A stretch of DNA of 64,000 nt. Source: an uncultured Oscillibacter sp. GTDB taxonomy: Bacteria > Bacillota > Clostridia > Oscillospirales > Oscillospiraceae. Location: positions 1 through 64,000 of the forward strand of contig CAJTZL010000007.1 in assembly GCA_910583695.1 (NCBI GenBank), given 5' to 3'. The translations under genes and the position numbers were made by a program. Numbering within the stretch: position 1 is the first letter of the stretch; each line of letters begins with the position of its first letter. Shown here piece by piece: positions 42,920-52,214 of the stretch. Below the pieces are notes generated by a model. It was not told where the DNA came from and did not search any database. It was given only the letters and a program-made list of their open reading frames with translations.

Positions 42920-43590
42920 GGGCTTATCTTTCCTATCCGCTGGAGGATACCAGCGTCGTCTGGCCCGGAGAGGCTACCGTTCAGATTCGCCGGGACACCT
43001 CCATCGAAAAGCAGGGCTACACCTCGTTCAAGACCCTCCTCCCCAACCACCACGGCACCCACTGCGACGGCCCCCGGCACTTCAATCCCAACGGCCCGGG
43101 ACTGACGGAGCTGGAGCTGGAGTGGTTCTGCTACGACCATGTGGCCGCGGCGGACATCCCCATGGAAACAGGCCGGGGCGTGACCCCGGAGGACCTGCGG
43201 CCCTATGAGGACGCCGTTCGAGGCGCGGAGCTGCTGCTCATCAAGACCGGTTTCTGCCTCCGCCGGGACTCAGACCCCCGGGCCTACGAGAGCCATGGTC
43301 CCTACCTGACGCCGGAGGTCTGCCGGTATCTGGTGGAATCCTTTCCGAAGCTCAAGGCGGTGGGGCTGGACTTCCTCTCCGTAGGCACCCCGGCCAACCA
43401 CCTCTCCCGGCTGGCCCATCAGACCCTCTTCGGCTGCCACAACGGCAAGTTCATCCTGGCCATTGAGGACATGGACCTCCGTCCCCTGTTCCAGACGGGA
43501 AAAACGCCGGACCAGGTCCTGGCCCTTCCCCTGCGGCTGGTAGGGGTGGACAGCAGCCAGGTGACGGTGGTGGGGCAATTCCAGGACTGA
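42916..43590 (+). CDS. Cyclase-family metal hydrolase (kynurenine formamidase-like)
   Basis: 224 residues. The metal-binding signature HHGTHCDGPRHFNP (HxGTHxDxPxHF) is near residue 45, with a further LDFLSVGTPAN and HQTLFGCHN segment. Related enzymes hydrolyse N-formylkynurenine, polyketide esters, isatin or other amides and lactones. It overlaps the PLP-lyase gene (ATGA), so the two products are made together, and probably hydrolyses an amide or ester linked to that lyase's substrate or product. Confidence 0.85.
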   Translation: MRAYLSYPLEDTSVVWPGEATVQIRRDTSIEKQGYTSFKTLLPNHHGTHCDGPRHFNPNGPGLTELELEWFCYDHVAAADIPMETGRGVTPEDLRPYEDAVRGAELLLIKTGFCLRRDSDPRAYESHGPYLTPEVCRYLVESFPKLKAVGLDFLSVGTPANHLSRLAHQTLFGCHNGKFILAIEDMDLRPLFQTGKTPDQVLALPLRLVGVDSSQVTVVGQFQD

Positions 43591-43605
43591 CCTTGGACCA
43601 ACAAC

Positions 43606-43644
43606 AAACAAAGCCCCCGGCTGCTTCAGCCGGGGGCTTTGTTT
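43606..43644. terminator. Bidirectional terminator between convergent operons
   Basis: AAACAAAGCCCCCGGCTG at 43,606-43,623 pairs perfectly with CAGCCGGGGGCTTTGTTT at 43,627-43,644 around a three-base loop; A and T tracts serve both directions. Confidence 0.9.
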
Positions 43645-43656
43645 ATAAAGACTGCT

Positions 43657-44364
43657 CTACTCGCCCAGATAGGCGGCGGTGACGGATTCATCCGCCAGCA
43701 GGTCCCTGCCCTTGCCGGAAATCGCCACATGGCCTACCTGCATAATGTAGGCTTGGTCGCAGATGCCCAGGGCTTTCTTGGCATTCTGCTCGATCAGCAT
43801 AATGGAGGTGCCCTCCCGGTTGATCTCCTGGATAATGTCGAAGACCTGCTGCACAATGGCGGGCGCCAAGCCCAGGGACGGCTCGTCAAACATCATCAGC
43901 TTCGGCTTGGCCATGATGCCCCGGCCTATCGCCAGCATCTGCTGTTCGCCGCCGGAGAGGAGGCCGCCGTACTGCTTCTCCCGCTCTTTCAGGCGGGGGA
44001 ACATGGCGTAGACCCGCTCCAGGTCTTTCTGGATGCCGGCGGTGTCCTTCCGCAGATTGCTGCCTACGCGGAGATTCTCGTAGACCGTCAGCTTGGCAAA
44101 GATCTGCCGGGCCTCAGGCACCTGAACCAGGCCGGAGGCCACTACTTCATGGGGCTTGGAGGGGATGGGTTTGCCCATAAACTCCAGCGTTCCGCCGGTG
44201 GGCTTCATAACGGAAGAGATGCACTTAAGAAGCGTGGACTTGCCCGCGCCGTTGGCGCCCAGCACCGCCACGATCTCCCCCTCGTTGACCTCCAGGGAGA
44301 CGCCCTTCAGAGCCTGGATGCCGCCGTAAGCGGCGGTCAGATCGGTGATTTTCAGTAACGGCAT
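43657..44364 (-). CDS. livF: Branched-chain amino acid ABC transporter ATPase LivF
   Basis: 235 residues. Walker A LGANGAGKSTLLK, signature LLSGGEQQMLAIGR, Walker B LMMFDEPSLGLAP and H-loop region MLIEQNAKKAL. The short form and YGGIQALKGVSLEVNEGEIV start are typical of LivF. It overlaps the LivG stop (TGATG). It energises uptake of Leu/Ile/Val or related ligands. Confidence 0.94.
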   Translation of the reverse strand: MPLLKITDLTAAYGGIQALKGVSLEVNEGEIVAVLGANGAGKSTLLKCISSVMKPTGGTLEFMGKPIPSKPHEVVASGLVQVPEARQIFAKLTVYENLRVGSNLRKDTAGIQKDLERVYAMFPRLKEREKQYGGLLSGGEQQMLAIGRGIMAKPKLMMFDEPSLGLAPAIVQQVFDIIQEINREGTSIMLIEQNAKKALGICDQAYIMQVGHVAISGKGRDLLADESVTAAYLGE

Positions 44365-45131
44365 CAGTCCGCACCTCCCAGGTAAGCCTTGATGACCTCA
44401 GGGTTGCTCTTCACTTCCGCCGGGGTCCCCGTGGCAATGGTTTTGCCGAAGTTCAAAACGGTTACGTGGTCGCACAAGTTCGTAACCACGTCCATGTGAT
44501 GCTCAATCATCAGGATCGTGATCGCGAAGCGCTCCCGGAGCTCCTGCACAAAGCTGACCAGCTCGGCGGATTCATCGGCGTTCATGCCCGCCGCCGGTTC
44601 GTCCAGCAGCAGCAGCTTGGGGTCCAGCGCCATGGCCCGGGCGATCTCCAGTTTCCGCTGGTGGCCGTAGGGCAGGGAGTTGGCCAGCTCTCCCGCCCGG
44701 TCGGACAGGCCCACCACCTCCAGGAGGTTCATGGCCTTTTCCCGGACGTACTTTTCCCGCTCCCGGTACTTGGCGGTCTTGAAGAACGCCTGGGGCAGGT
44801 TGTAGGTGGCGTCCAGGTTGCTGGCAATGATCACGTTGTCCAGCACCGGCAGGTTGGAAAACAGCCGGATATTCTGAAACGTCCGGCCTATGCCCAGCTG
44901 AGCCACCCGGTGGGGCGGCGTGCCGGTGATATCCTGGCCGTTGAAAATGATTTTTCCCGCGTTGGGGGCGTAAATTCCGGTAATATTGTTGAAGATGGTG
45001 GTTTTCCCTGCCCCGTTGGGGCCGATGAGGCCGTGGATTTTCCCCTGGTCCAGGGTAACGCTGAAGTCATCAATGGCGCGGACACCACCGAAGTGCTTCT
45101 CCACGTTTTTCATTTCCAAAACAACCGCCAT
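44364..45131 (-). CDS. livG: Branched-chain amino acid ABC transporter ATPase LivG
   Basis: 255 residues. Walker A GPNGAGKTTIFNNIT, LivG-type insert (GIGRTFQNIRLFSNLPVLDNV), signature SLPYGHQRKLEIARAM and Walker B LLLLDEPAAGMN. One base separates it from LivM. It pairs with LivF. Confidence 0.95.
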   Translation of the reverse strand: MAVVLEMKNVEKHFGGVRAIDDFSVTLDQGKIHGLIGPNGAGKTTIFNNITGIYAPNAGKIIFNGQDITGTPPHRVAQLGIGRTFQNIRLFSNLPVLDNVIIASNLDATYNLPQAFFKTAKYREREKYVREKAMNLLEVVGLSDRAGELANSLPYGHQRKLEIARAMALDPKLLLLDEPAAGMNADESAELVSFVQELRERFAITILMIEHHMDVVTNLCDHVTVLNFGKTIATGTPAEVKSNPEVIKAYLGGAD

Positions 45132-45132
45132 A

Positions 45133-46110
45133 TCAGTTTCCTCCCTTCCCGGCAGTATCCTGCTCCTTTGCCTGGGCCTGCCGGCGGCTCTTGAAGAGGT
45201 TGCGGTAGCGGCCGTCCCGGAACCAGCGGATCGTCCCTTTCAGAGAGAACTCCTTATAGCCGTAAATGCCGGAGGGCTTCAGCATAATTACCAGCACCAC
45301 CGCCACACCGTACAGCAGCATCCGGTACCGCTCCATGGAGCGGAAAACCTCGGGCAGCACCGTCACCACCAGAGCGCCCAGAACGGAACCCGTCAGAGAA
45401 CCCAGGCCGCCGATAACGGTAGTGGTGATGAGCTCGCAGCTCTTGGTCAGGTTAAAGCTGACCGGAACAATGTACATCAGATAGCCGCCGTAAAGGGCCC
45501 CGGCCCAGCCGGCGTAAATGGCGGAGAAAACGAAGCTCATCCGCTTGGACCGGAACACGTTCACGCCCACGGCCTCCGCCGCCACCTCGTTTTCCCGGAT
45601 GGAGGTCAGGTTCCGGCCGTACTTGGAGTGGATGAACCGCCAAGCCAGGAAGAAGGCCAGACACGCGCAGGCCAGGACAAACAGCATGGGGGAATAGTTG
45701 GGGATGCCGCTGTAGCCCGCCGAACCGCCGGTGAGGTCCTTGGTGTAGTTGAACAGCACCCGGACGCACTCGCCGAAGCCCAGGCAGGTGATGAGGAAAT
45801 AGTCACCCTTCAGCCGCAGGGTGACAGAACCCAGCAGAAAGGCAATGAAGCCCGAAAAGGCCGCGCCGCAGACAATGGCGATCAAAAAGTTCACATGGAA
45901 CTGCACCGTCAAAATTGCCGCCGTATAGGCGCCGATAGACATGAAGCCCGCGTTGCCGAAGGAAAACAGCCGGGTGAAGCCCGTCAGCACCGACATCCCC
46001 AGGACAGCGATGACGTTGATGCAGATCAAAATCACGATGCCCTGTAAATAGCTGTTGATATGCAGAAACCCGCACACCGCGCTGTTGAGGCTTTGGATCA
46101 ATTGCAGCAT
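45133..46110 (-). CDS. livM: Branched-chain amino acid ABC transporter permease LivM
   Basis: 325 residues from the ATG at 46110 (GGGAGG upstream; a longer reading overlaps LivH). About nine hydrophobic helices and the permease motif FSFGNAGFMSIGAYTAA and SLTGSVLGALVVTVLPE. It forms the channel with LivH. Confidence 0.93.
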   Translation of the reverse strand: MLQLIQSLNSAVCGFLHINSYLQGIVILICINVIAVLGMSVLTGFTRLFSFGNAGFMSIGAYTAAILTVQFHVNFLIAIVCGAAFSGFIAFLLGSVTLRLKGDYFLITCLGFGECVRVLFNYTKDLTGGSAGYSGIPNYSPMLFVLACACLAFFLAWRFIHSKYGRNLTSIRENEVAAEAVGVNVFRSKRMSFVFSAIYAGWAGALYGGYLMYIVPVSFNLTKSCELITTTVIGGLGSLTGSVLGALVVTVLPEVFRSMERYRMLLYGVAVVLVIMLKPSGIYGYKEFSLKGTIRWFRDGRYRNLFKSRRQAQAKEQDTAGKGGN

Positions 46111-46126
46111 AGTCGCACCTCCCTTT

Positions 46127-46999
46127 TCACGCCTTGTCTTGCACATCCACGCCGAACAGCCCGCTGGGTTTTACCAGCAGCAGCACGATCAGCAGTGCGA
46201 AGGAGAAGAAATCCCGGAGGCTGGAGTTAATGTAGGCCGTGCACAGCGTCTCAATGATGCCCAGCAGCACCGCGCCCACGATGGCCCCCGGCACGCTGCC
46301 AAGCCCTCCGATGACCGAGGCGATGAACGCCTTCAATCCCACGTTGCCCATGGTGGGGAATACATTGTATTTCATGCCGTACAGTACGCCCGCCACACCG
46401 GCCAGACCGCCGGCCAGCAGAAAGACGCTGGCGATGGACTTATCCACCTGAACGCCCAGAACCCGGGCCGCATAGCTGTTGGAGGCGATAGCACGGACGT
46501 TGAGTCCAAATTGTGTCTTGTTGATCAGATAAATCAACCCGATGAGAATCACTGCCGTGATTACCAGGCTCACCATGTCCAGTATGCCCAGATAGGTATT
46601 GCCGATCTGAATGGTGGACACCGGCAGGCGGAAGTCGTACATCTGATACTTGCCGGTGAAGATCAGGTTTGCCGCCTGCTGGTACACCGTGGACAGGCCC
46701 ATGGCGGCGATCATCAAAAACATATTGGGGGAGTTGTTGTGGCGGATGCGCCGGTAGGCCACGCGCTCGTTCAGATAGCTGAACAGCGCCGCGCCGGCAA
46801 TGCCCACCACCACAGCCAGGAAAAAGGGAAGTCCCAGCGTTGAGGAGACCACCAGCGCCGTATACGCGCCGATCATGGCTACCTCGCCGTGCGCCCAGTT
46901 GGAGAAATCCAGCAGGCTGTAGATCAAGGAATAACCGGTGGCCAGCAGCGCGTAGATACCGCCGACGGACACACCTGTTACCAACTGCTGTAAAAACAT
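46127..46999 (-). CDS. livH: Branched-chain amino acid ABC transporter permease LivH
   Basis: 290 residues, about eight helices. Motifs ALLATGYSLIYSLLDFSNWAHGEVAMIGAYTA at the N-terminus and AFIASVIGGLGSVPGAIVGAVLLG near the C-terminus define LivH. The gap to livK holds a hairpin. Confidence 0.94.
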   Translation of the reverse strand: MFLQQLVTGVSVGGIYALLATGYSLIYSLLDFSNWAHGEVAMIGAYTALVVSSTLGLPFFLAVVVGIAGAALFSYLNERVAYRRIRHNNSPNMFLMIAAMGLSTVYQQAANLIFTGKYQMYDFRLPVSTIQIGNTYLGILDMVSLVITAVILIGLIYLINKTQFGLNVRAIASNSYAARVLGVQVDKSIASVFLLAGGLAGVAGVLYGMKYNVFPTMGNVGLKAFIASVIGGLGSVPGAIVGAVLLGIIETLCTAYINSSLRDFFSFALLIVLLLVKPSGLFGVDVQDKA

Positions 47000-47052
47000 A
47001 ATACTCTCACCTCAAATGAAACGAATATGACAGGGACCGTCGAAGGGAACAA

Positions 47053-47076
47053 GGGGGAGGAGCTGTCTCCTCCCCC
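47053..47076 (-). other. Hairpin between livK and livH
   Basis: On the minus strand GGGGGAGGAG, a four-base loop, then CTCCTCCCCC and TTGTTCC. This is a leaky terminator or RNA-stabilising stem that would favour the binding protein over the permeases. Confidence 0.65.
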
Positions 47077-47113
47077 TCGTGAAATGGCTGGATCGGTTTG
47101 CGCAGCCGGGAAA

Positions 47114-48343
47114 TCAGCCCACCAAGTCAGAGGCCTTGATGACCTCCTTGAATTGGAACGCGCCGTTTTCGCACTCGAAGATGGCGCAGTCCATGCTGGG
47201 GTTGTGGGTGGCGGGATCCATGACCAGGGTGCCGATCAGGCCCTCGAAGACTTCCGTAGCTTCCAGCGCGTCGCGGACGGCCACGGGGTCGGCGGAGCCG
47301 GCGCGGTTGATGGCGTCCACGACCCACATCACGCCGTCATAGCCAAAGAGGATTTCGGTCTCCAGGCCCTTGTTGGGATAGACCTCCTGATAGCGCTCGG
47401 ACATGGCCTTGCCGGCCTCGGAGTTGAAGCCGATACGGGAGAGGAAGCAGGAGCCCTCCAGGGCGCCGTTGGCAGCGGAGGCCAGCTCGCCGGAGTCCCA
47501 GCCATCATGGCCCATGAACTGGCAGGTCAGGCCCATCTCCCGGGCCTGCTGGGCGGCCAGGGCGATCTTGCTGTAGTCGTTCATGATGATAAAGAGCACA
47601 TCCGGGTTTTTGCCCGCGATGTTGGACATCTGGGCGCGGAAATCAGTATCGGACTCCTGGCACTGCTCGTTAGCCACCAGGGTGCCTCCGTTGGCCTCAA
47701 AGGCTTCGGCGGTGAACTGGCCGACGCCCTCGGAATTGGTGTTGCCGGCCACGGTCAGCAGGGCGGCGGTCTTGTAGCCCTTGGTGGTGGCAGCGTAGGT
47801 GCCCGCCGCAGTGCCCAGGAAGGAGTCGATGAAGCACATGCGGAAGGAATAGGGATGCAGGTTCCCGCTCTCGTCGATGGTCACCAGCTCGTTGGAGGTA
47901 GCCGTGCCAAGGATGGGCACCTTCATCTCATCGGCCACGGAGGCCATGGGGATGTTGCAGGAAGAGAAGTTGGTGCCGATAGAGGCCACGATGCCGTTGT
48001 CTTCAATCAGCTTGCGCAGGGCGGACACGGAGTCGGCGGGCTCGCCCTTGCCGTCCATGCCGACCACTTCGATCTGGCGGCCCAGGACGCCGCCGGCGGC
48101 GTTCACGTCCTCCACGGCCAGCATCGCACCGTCCAGGCCCGCCTGGCCCCAGAGGCTGGTGGCGCCGGTCAGGTCGGAGATGTAGCCGATCTTAATGGTA
48201 CCGCTGTCGGAGCCGCCGGAAGAATCGGAGCCGCCGCCCGAAGAGGCTCCGCCGCCACCGGTGGAAGAACCGGAATCTCCGCCGCAGGCCGCCAGGGAGG
48301 CCATCATCAGCATCGCGAGAACAAGAGACAACAGTTTTTTCAT
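47114..48343 (-). CDS. livK: Branched-chain amino acid-binding lipoprotein LivK
   Basis: 409 residues. Lipoprotein signal with lipobox SLAACGG, a Gly/Ser linker, then the Peripla_BP_6 fold: IKIGYISDLTGATSLWGQAG, GMDGKGEPADSVSALRKLIE, and SFRMCFIDSFLGTAAGTYAA near 190. Ligands of this family include Leu/Ile/Val, amides and aromatic acids. It is the first gene of the operon, with a start following GGAGG and a good promoter upstream. Confidence 0.94.
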   Translation of the reverse strand: MKKLLSLVLAMLMMASLAACGGDSGSSTGGGGASSGGGSDSSGGSDSGTIKIGYISDLTGATSLWGQAGLDGAMLAVEDVNAAGGVLGRQIEVVGMDGKGEPADSVSALRKLIEDNGIVASIGTNFSSCNIPMASVADEMKVPILGTATSNELVTIDESGNLHPYSFRMCFIDSFLGTAAGTYAATTKGYKTAALLTVAGNTNSEGVGQFTAEAFEANGGTLVANEQCQESDTDFRAQMSNIAGKNPDVLFIIMNDYSKIALAAQQAREMGLTCQFMGHDGWDSGELASAANGALEGSCFLSRIGFNSEAGKAMSERYQEVYPNKGLETEILFGYDGVMWVVDAINRAGSADPVAVRDALEATEVFEGLIGTLVMDPATHNPSMDCAIFECENGAFQFKEVIKASDLVG

Positions 48344-48408
48344 TTGAAGTATCCTCCTTACATAAATCTCCTAAAATGAAGGCCGCTTTCGCGCCTTTCT
48401 TATGGTAC

Positions 48409-48437
48409 AGTCTACATTTTTTTAACAGTGCTGTCAA
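48409..48437 (-). promoter_or_regulatory. Sigma-A promoter of the liv operon
   Basis: On the minus strand -35 TTGACA (48,432-48,437), 17-base spacer, -10 TAGACT (48,409-48,414), giving a leader of about 60 bases before livK. Confidence 0.7.
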
Positions 48438-48919
48438 AGCATTTTTGCCGTCGGGAAAAGTGTTATGTAAACCTGATTTTGACAAAAGAGAAATTTGCAT
48501 TTGGGAGAATCCTTCGTCTAAAATCACAAATACCGTATCATTTCAACGGAATCAGGCAATTTTCCTTGCTTTTTTGATTCGTTTTTTTGCCAGACAGCAG
48601 ATGTCCGGCATTTTGGTTTTTTGTGTATTTTCCCGATAAACAGCCCAGCAAAAACGCTCTTTTAGACAAAAACTGTAAATCATAGAGAAATTCTTTGCTT
48701 TTTCCTCTGCTATCATATATAATAATTCACAAAGATATTTGGGAATGCCAAAAAGGCGCAAAGCAAAATCACGCAAAAACCAACATAAACAAACAGAGCG
48801 GTGTGCTCCGTTTGTCTCCTTTCTCTCTCCCTTCCGCCGGAAACAGCCTGTTTCCCACAAAAAGCAAACCGCCCTGGCCGAAGAAGGAGTTTCCTCTTCC
48901 CGGCCGGACGGCGGTCCGC
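48438..48919. other. Gene-free AT-rich stretch upstream of the liv operon
   Basis: About 480 bases with no supported gene, markedly AT-richer than the surroundings. It holds an imperfect hairpin (CCAGACA-GCAGA-TGTCCGG, near 48,590-48,612) flanked by T and A runs, and GGAAACAG/CTGTTTCC near 48,839-48,856, which may end the DeoR transcript. Confidence 0.5.
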
Positions 48920-49705
48920 TCACGGACAGTATTCCAAATTCACCTCGGACTCCCGCAGGAAATTCTCCCATTCCCCCGTCAGCTTCTGGTCCGTAATGAC
49001 GGTGCCGATCCGCTCCAATCCTCGGAACAGGATATTGGCGCTGGCACTGAACTTCGTGTGGTCCACCACCAGGAAATTCTCCTGGGCGTGCTTCAGGATA
49101 TCCTCCCGTACCCGGGCTTCATTCAGATGGTTGTCCGAGAGGCCGTATTCCATCGTCACCTTCGGGCAGCTGACAAACGCCTTGTCCGCCCGGTAGGACC
49201 GGAGGATGTCTGTGGTGTGGTACCCCGTGAACGAGGAGGTCCGCTGGCGGAAAGTGCCCCCCAGGCAGACCAGATTGATGTGGATGCCGTGCTCGTCGCA
49301 CAGGTTGCAGATGGGCAGGGAATTGGTGATGAGGGTCAGATCCAGGTCCCGCTGAACGATCTCCTCCGCCAGGGCGTAACAGGTGGTGCTGGAGTCCAGG
49401 ATGATGACCTCATTCTTCCCGATGTGGCTGACGGCCTGCCGGGCCAGACGGTTTTTTGTCTCCTGCAGATAGGTCTTGCGCAGCGTGGTCGGGTAGCTCT
49501 TGTCGTATTTTTCGATGAGGTACGCCCCGCCGTGGGTCCGGGCCAGTTTCCCGGAGGTCTCCATTTCCTTCAGATCCCGGCGGACGGTCTCCTCGCTGCA
49601 ATGAAGCAGCTCTGCCAGGGCCGGGACCAGCACCGTCCCCTGCCTTTCCAGGTTCTGTTCTATGATGGTCTGCCGCTCGATCTTTAACACCGCCGCGTCC
49701 CCCAT
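48920..49705 (-). CDS. DeoR/GlpR-family transcriptional regulator
   Basis: 261 residues. N-terminal HTH (VPALAELLHCSEETVRRDLKEMETSGKLARTHGGA) and C-terminal sugar-phosphate sensor fold (VIILDSSTTCYALAEEI, LTLITNSLPICNL, VCLGGTFR and VVDHTKFS). Family effectors are phosphorylated sugars. It is divergent from the kinase-isomerase-aldolase operon, with a 190-base gap, and is the obvious candidate repressor of it. Confidence 0.92.
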   Translation of the reverse strand: MGDAAVLKIERQTIIEQNLERQGTVLVPALAELLHCSEETVRRDLKEMETSGKLARTHGGAYLIEKYDKSYPTTLRKTYLQETKNRLARQAVSHIGKNEVIILDSSTTCYALAEEIVQRDLDLTLITNSLPICNLCDEHGIHINLVCLGGTFRQRTSSFTGYHTTDILRSYRADKAFVSCPKVTMEYGLSDNHLNEARVREDILKHAQENFLVVDHTKFSASANILFRGLERIGTVITDQKLTGEWENFLRESEVNLEYCP

Positions 49706-49795
49706 TTCTATATTTTCCTATAGTGCATTTCAGTATATCGGAAAACGATCAAAAAGGCAACCATTTTTTCCAAAGCGCCCACAAGATTCAACAAA

Positions 49796-49816
49796 CTGCA
49801 GACTGCAAGCTGCAGG
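49796..49816 (+). promoter_or_regulatory. Three tandem CTGCA heptamers in the divergent gap
   Basis: CTGCAGA, CTGCAAG and CTGCAGG follow each other with a period of seven bases, 80 bases before the kinase start. It could be the DeoR operator. No clear -10/-35 pair was found in this gap. Confidence 0.3.
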
Positions 49817-49895
49817 AGAATTTTCCCAGTACCGGCCGGAGGCCCGTTGGGCACCGGGGCAGGACTTTACATTTTAACGTATGGAGGAAAACAGC

Positions 49896-51101
49896 ATGAG
49901 TAGATTTGACCAGTTTTTCCTGATGAAGCCGGACGACGCCCGCCGCTACGCCGTGGAGGTGCTGCACCGCTTTGCCCCCGGTGAGGAAACGGACTGCGTA
50001 GAAATCGGCGACGGCAATATCAATTATGTCTTCCGGGTCTGGTCCAGACAGGACGGGCGCTCCGTCATCATCAAACAGGCGGACAAGCTGCTTCGCTCTT
50101 CCGGCCGCCCGCTGGACGTGTACCGAAACAAGATCGAGGCGGAGATCCTGCAGCTGGAACGGGAGCTGGCCCCGGATTACGTGCCCGAGGTTTACCATTA
50201 CGATGAAATCATGTCCGCCGTGTCCATGGAGGACATCTCCTCCTATAAGAACCTCCGCAAGGAGCTGGCGGAAAACCGAATCTACGGCCATTTGGCGGAG
50301 AACCTCTCCGCCTTCCTGGCGGACACTCTCCTGCCCACCACCGATCTGGTCCTTCCCGCCGGCGAAAAGAAGCGCCGGGTCAAGTTCTTCACCAACCCGG
50401 AGCTCTGCGAAATCACCGAGGATCTGGTGCTGACGGAGCCTTACTACGACTATAAGCACCGCAACATCCTCACTTCCGGCAACGAGGACTTTGTCCGCCG
50501 GTTTCTCTACGAGGATGAAGCGCTCAAAGGCGAGGTGGGCAGGCTCCGGGAGCGCTTCATGAACAACGCCCAGGCCCTGCTCCACGGTGATCTGCACTCC
50601 GGGTCCATCTTCGCAAACGAAAGCGGCATCAAGGTCATTGATCCCGAGTTCGCCTTTTACGGCCCCATGGGCTATGATATCGGGAATGTCCTGGGCAATC
50701 TCTACTTTGCCTGGGCCAACAAGGCCTTTACGGAGCCGGAGTCCGGAGAGGCCGTTGCCGCCCTGGAGAACACCATTGCAGATACCCTGGACCTGACCGT
50801 GAAGAAGCTGGCGGCAAAATACGGCGAGCTGGTTTCCTTCCCCCTGTACCAAGCCGCCAATTTCCGGGAGTCCTATCTCCGGAGCGTCCTGGCGGACTCC
50901 CTGGGCTACGCGGGGACGGAGATCATCCGCCGGATCGTGGGCGACTCCAAGGTTATGGAAGTCACCTCCGTCACGGACCCCGCCCAGCGGCTTCCCATGG
51001 AGCGGGCACTGCTGAAAATGGGCATCTTCCTCATCAAGAACCGGGAGCTCCCCCTGAGCGGGCGGGACATCACCGGGGCCTTCCGGCTGATTTTGGCCTG
51101 A
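49896..51101 (+). CDS. mtnK: Methylthioribose / 5-deoxyribose kinase (MtnK-like)
   Basis: 401 residues from the ATG at 49896; the GGAGG that overlaps an earlier ATG at 49881 is its ribosome binding site. Aminoglycoside-kinase-like fold with VEIGDGNINYVFRVWS, the lysine in SVIIKQADKLLR, catalytic LLHGDLHSGSIFAN and metal site VIDPEFAFYGPMGYDIGN. It phosphorylates 5-methylthioribose or 5-deoxyribose at C1. The absence of mtnB, mtnC and mtnD genes nearby, with an aldolase present, points to the aldolase branch rather than classical methionine salvage. Confidence 0.9.
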   Translation: MSRFDQFFLMKPDDARRYAVEVLHRFAPGEETDCVEIGDGNINYVFRVWSRQDGRSVIIKQADKLLRSSGRPLDVYRNKIEAEILQLERELAPDYVPEVYHYDEIMSAVSMEDISSYKNLRKELAENRIYGHLAENLSAFLADTLLPTTDLVLPAGEKKRRVKFFTNPELCEITEDLVLTEPYYDYKHRNILTSGNEDFVRRFLYEDEALKGEVGRLRERFMNNAQALLHGDLHSGSIFANESGIKVIDPEFAFYGPMGYDIGNVLGNLYFAWANKAFTEPESGEAVAALENTIADTLDLTVKKLAAKYGELVSFPLYQAANFRESYLRSVLADSLGYAGTEIIRRIVGDSKVMEVTSVTDPAQRLPMERALLKMGIFLIKNRELPLSGRDITGAFRLILA

Positions 51102-51161
51102 GCGGAGCTTGACAGGTGTTGTAATATAAATATTGATTCACAATTTAGGAGGCGCGTCGAT

Positions 51162-52214
51162 ATGGAACGTAAGGACCAGGGAATGCCTTTTCTCCTGCAA
51201 TATGAAAATGTCGCCTGGTATGAAAACGGCAAAGTCCGCATTCTGGACCGCCGGGTTTACCCCACCCAAGTCCGCTTTGAGGTCTGTGAGACCTATCAGC
51301 AGGTGGTCCAGGCCATCGCCGACATGGTGACTCAGAGCGCCGGACCCTACACCGCCGTGGGCATGGGCATGGCCCTGGCGGCATATCAGGTCCGGGACAA
51401 GGGCAAGGCAGAACAGGCGGCCTTCCTCCGGCAGGCGGCCTTCGACCTGGCACATGCCCGGCCCACCACCGCCAACCGCTACGGCCAGATTACAAACCGC
51501 TGCGCCGACGTAGCCGAAGCGGCTCTGGAAGCCGGGAAGGACCCCATCGCCGCCATCGTGGACTCCACCCTGGAGTCTCTGGGGCGGCGCTACGGCACCA
51601 TGCAGACCGTGGGCGATCTTCTGGCGGATCAGATTCCCCAGGGCGGAACCATCCTGACCCAGTGCTTCGGAGAAACCATCATCGGGACTGTTATCCAGGC
51701 CGCCGCCCGGAAGAACAAACAGTTCCGCGTCTTCTGCGCGGAGACCCGGCCCTTCCTCCAGGGCGCCCGGCTCACAGCCAGCTGCTTTGCCCAAATGGGC
51801 TTCGATACCACGGTCATCACGGATAATATGGTGGCCTACGCCATGGAGCGGGAGCACATCGACGTATTCACCTCCGCCGCCGACACCATCGCCCGGGACG
51901 GCCACATTGCCAACAAGATCGGAACCTTCCAGATCGCCATTCTGGCGAAGTACTTTGCCGTGCCCTACTATGTCACCGGCATCCCCGATGAGGACAAGCG
52001 GTCCGTAAAGGACATCGTCATTGAGCAGCGGGATCCCGGCCCGGTCCATACCGCCGGAGGCGTCCGCCATACCGTCCCGGAGGCCAAGGCCATCTACCCC
52101 TCCTTCGACGTGGTGCCGCCGCACCTGATTTCCGGCGTTGTGACGGACAAAGGCATCTACGTCCCCTATCTCCTGGACCGCTACTTCGACACCGAAGTGA
52201 AAACATTCTATTGA
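51162..52214 (+). CDS. mtnA: Aldose-1-phosphate isomerase, MtnA-like (eIF-2B alpha fold)
   Basis: 350 residues. It would convert 5-methylthioribose-1-phosphate or 5-deoxyribose-1-phosphate to the ribulose form. The catalytic cysteine is in TILTQCFGETIIG (usually THCNAG) and the catalytic aspartate in TSAADTIARDGHIANKIGTFQIA (usually VGADRIAxNGDVANKIGT). Residues around the cysteine differ from typical MtnA, in line with a related substrate such as 5-deoxyribose-1-phosphate. The start has AGGAGG. It lies 60 bases after the kinase gene. Confidence 0.87.
   Translation: MERKDQGMPFLLQYENVAWYENGKVRILDRRVYPTQVRFEVCETYQQVVQAIADMVTQSAGPYTAVGMGMALAAYQVRDKGKAEQAAFLRQAAFDLAHARPTTANRYGQITNRCADVAEAALEAGKDPIAAIVDSTLESLGRRYGTMQTVGDLLADQIPQGGTILTQCFGETIIGTVIQAAARKNKQFRVFCAETRPFLQGARLTASCFAQMGFDTTVITDNMVAYAMEREHIDVFTSAADTIARDGHIANKIGTFQIAILAKYFAVPYYVTGIPDEDKRSVKDIVIEQRDPGPVHTAGGVRHTVPEAKAIYPSFDVVPPHLISGVVTDKGIYVPYLLDRYFDTEVKTFY

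Noticed and set aside
48552..48971. 139-codon minus-strand frame in the AT-rich gap after the DeoR gene
   Set aside because: It overlaps the DeoR C-terminus in another frame, crosses hairpins, has low-complexity composition and no clear ribosome binding site.
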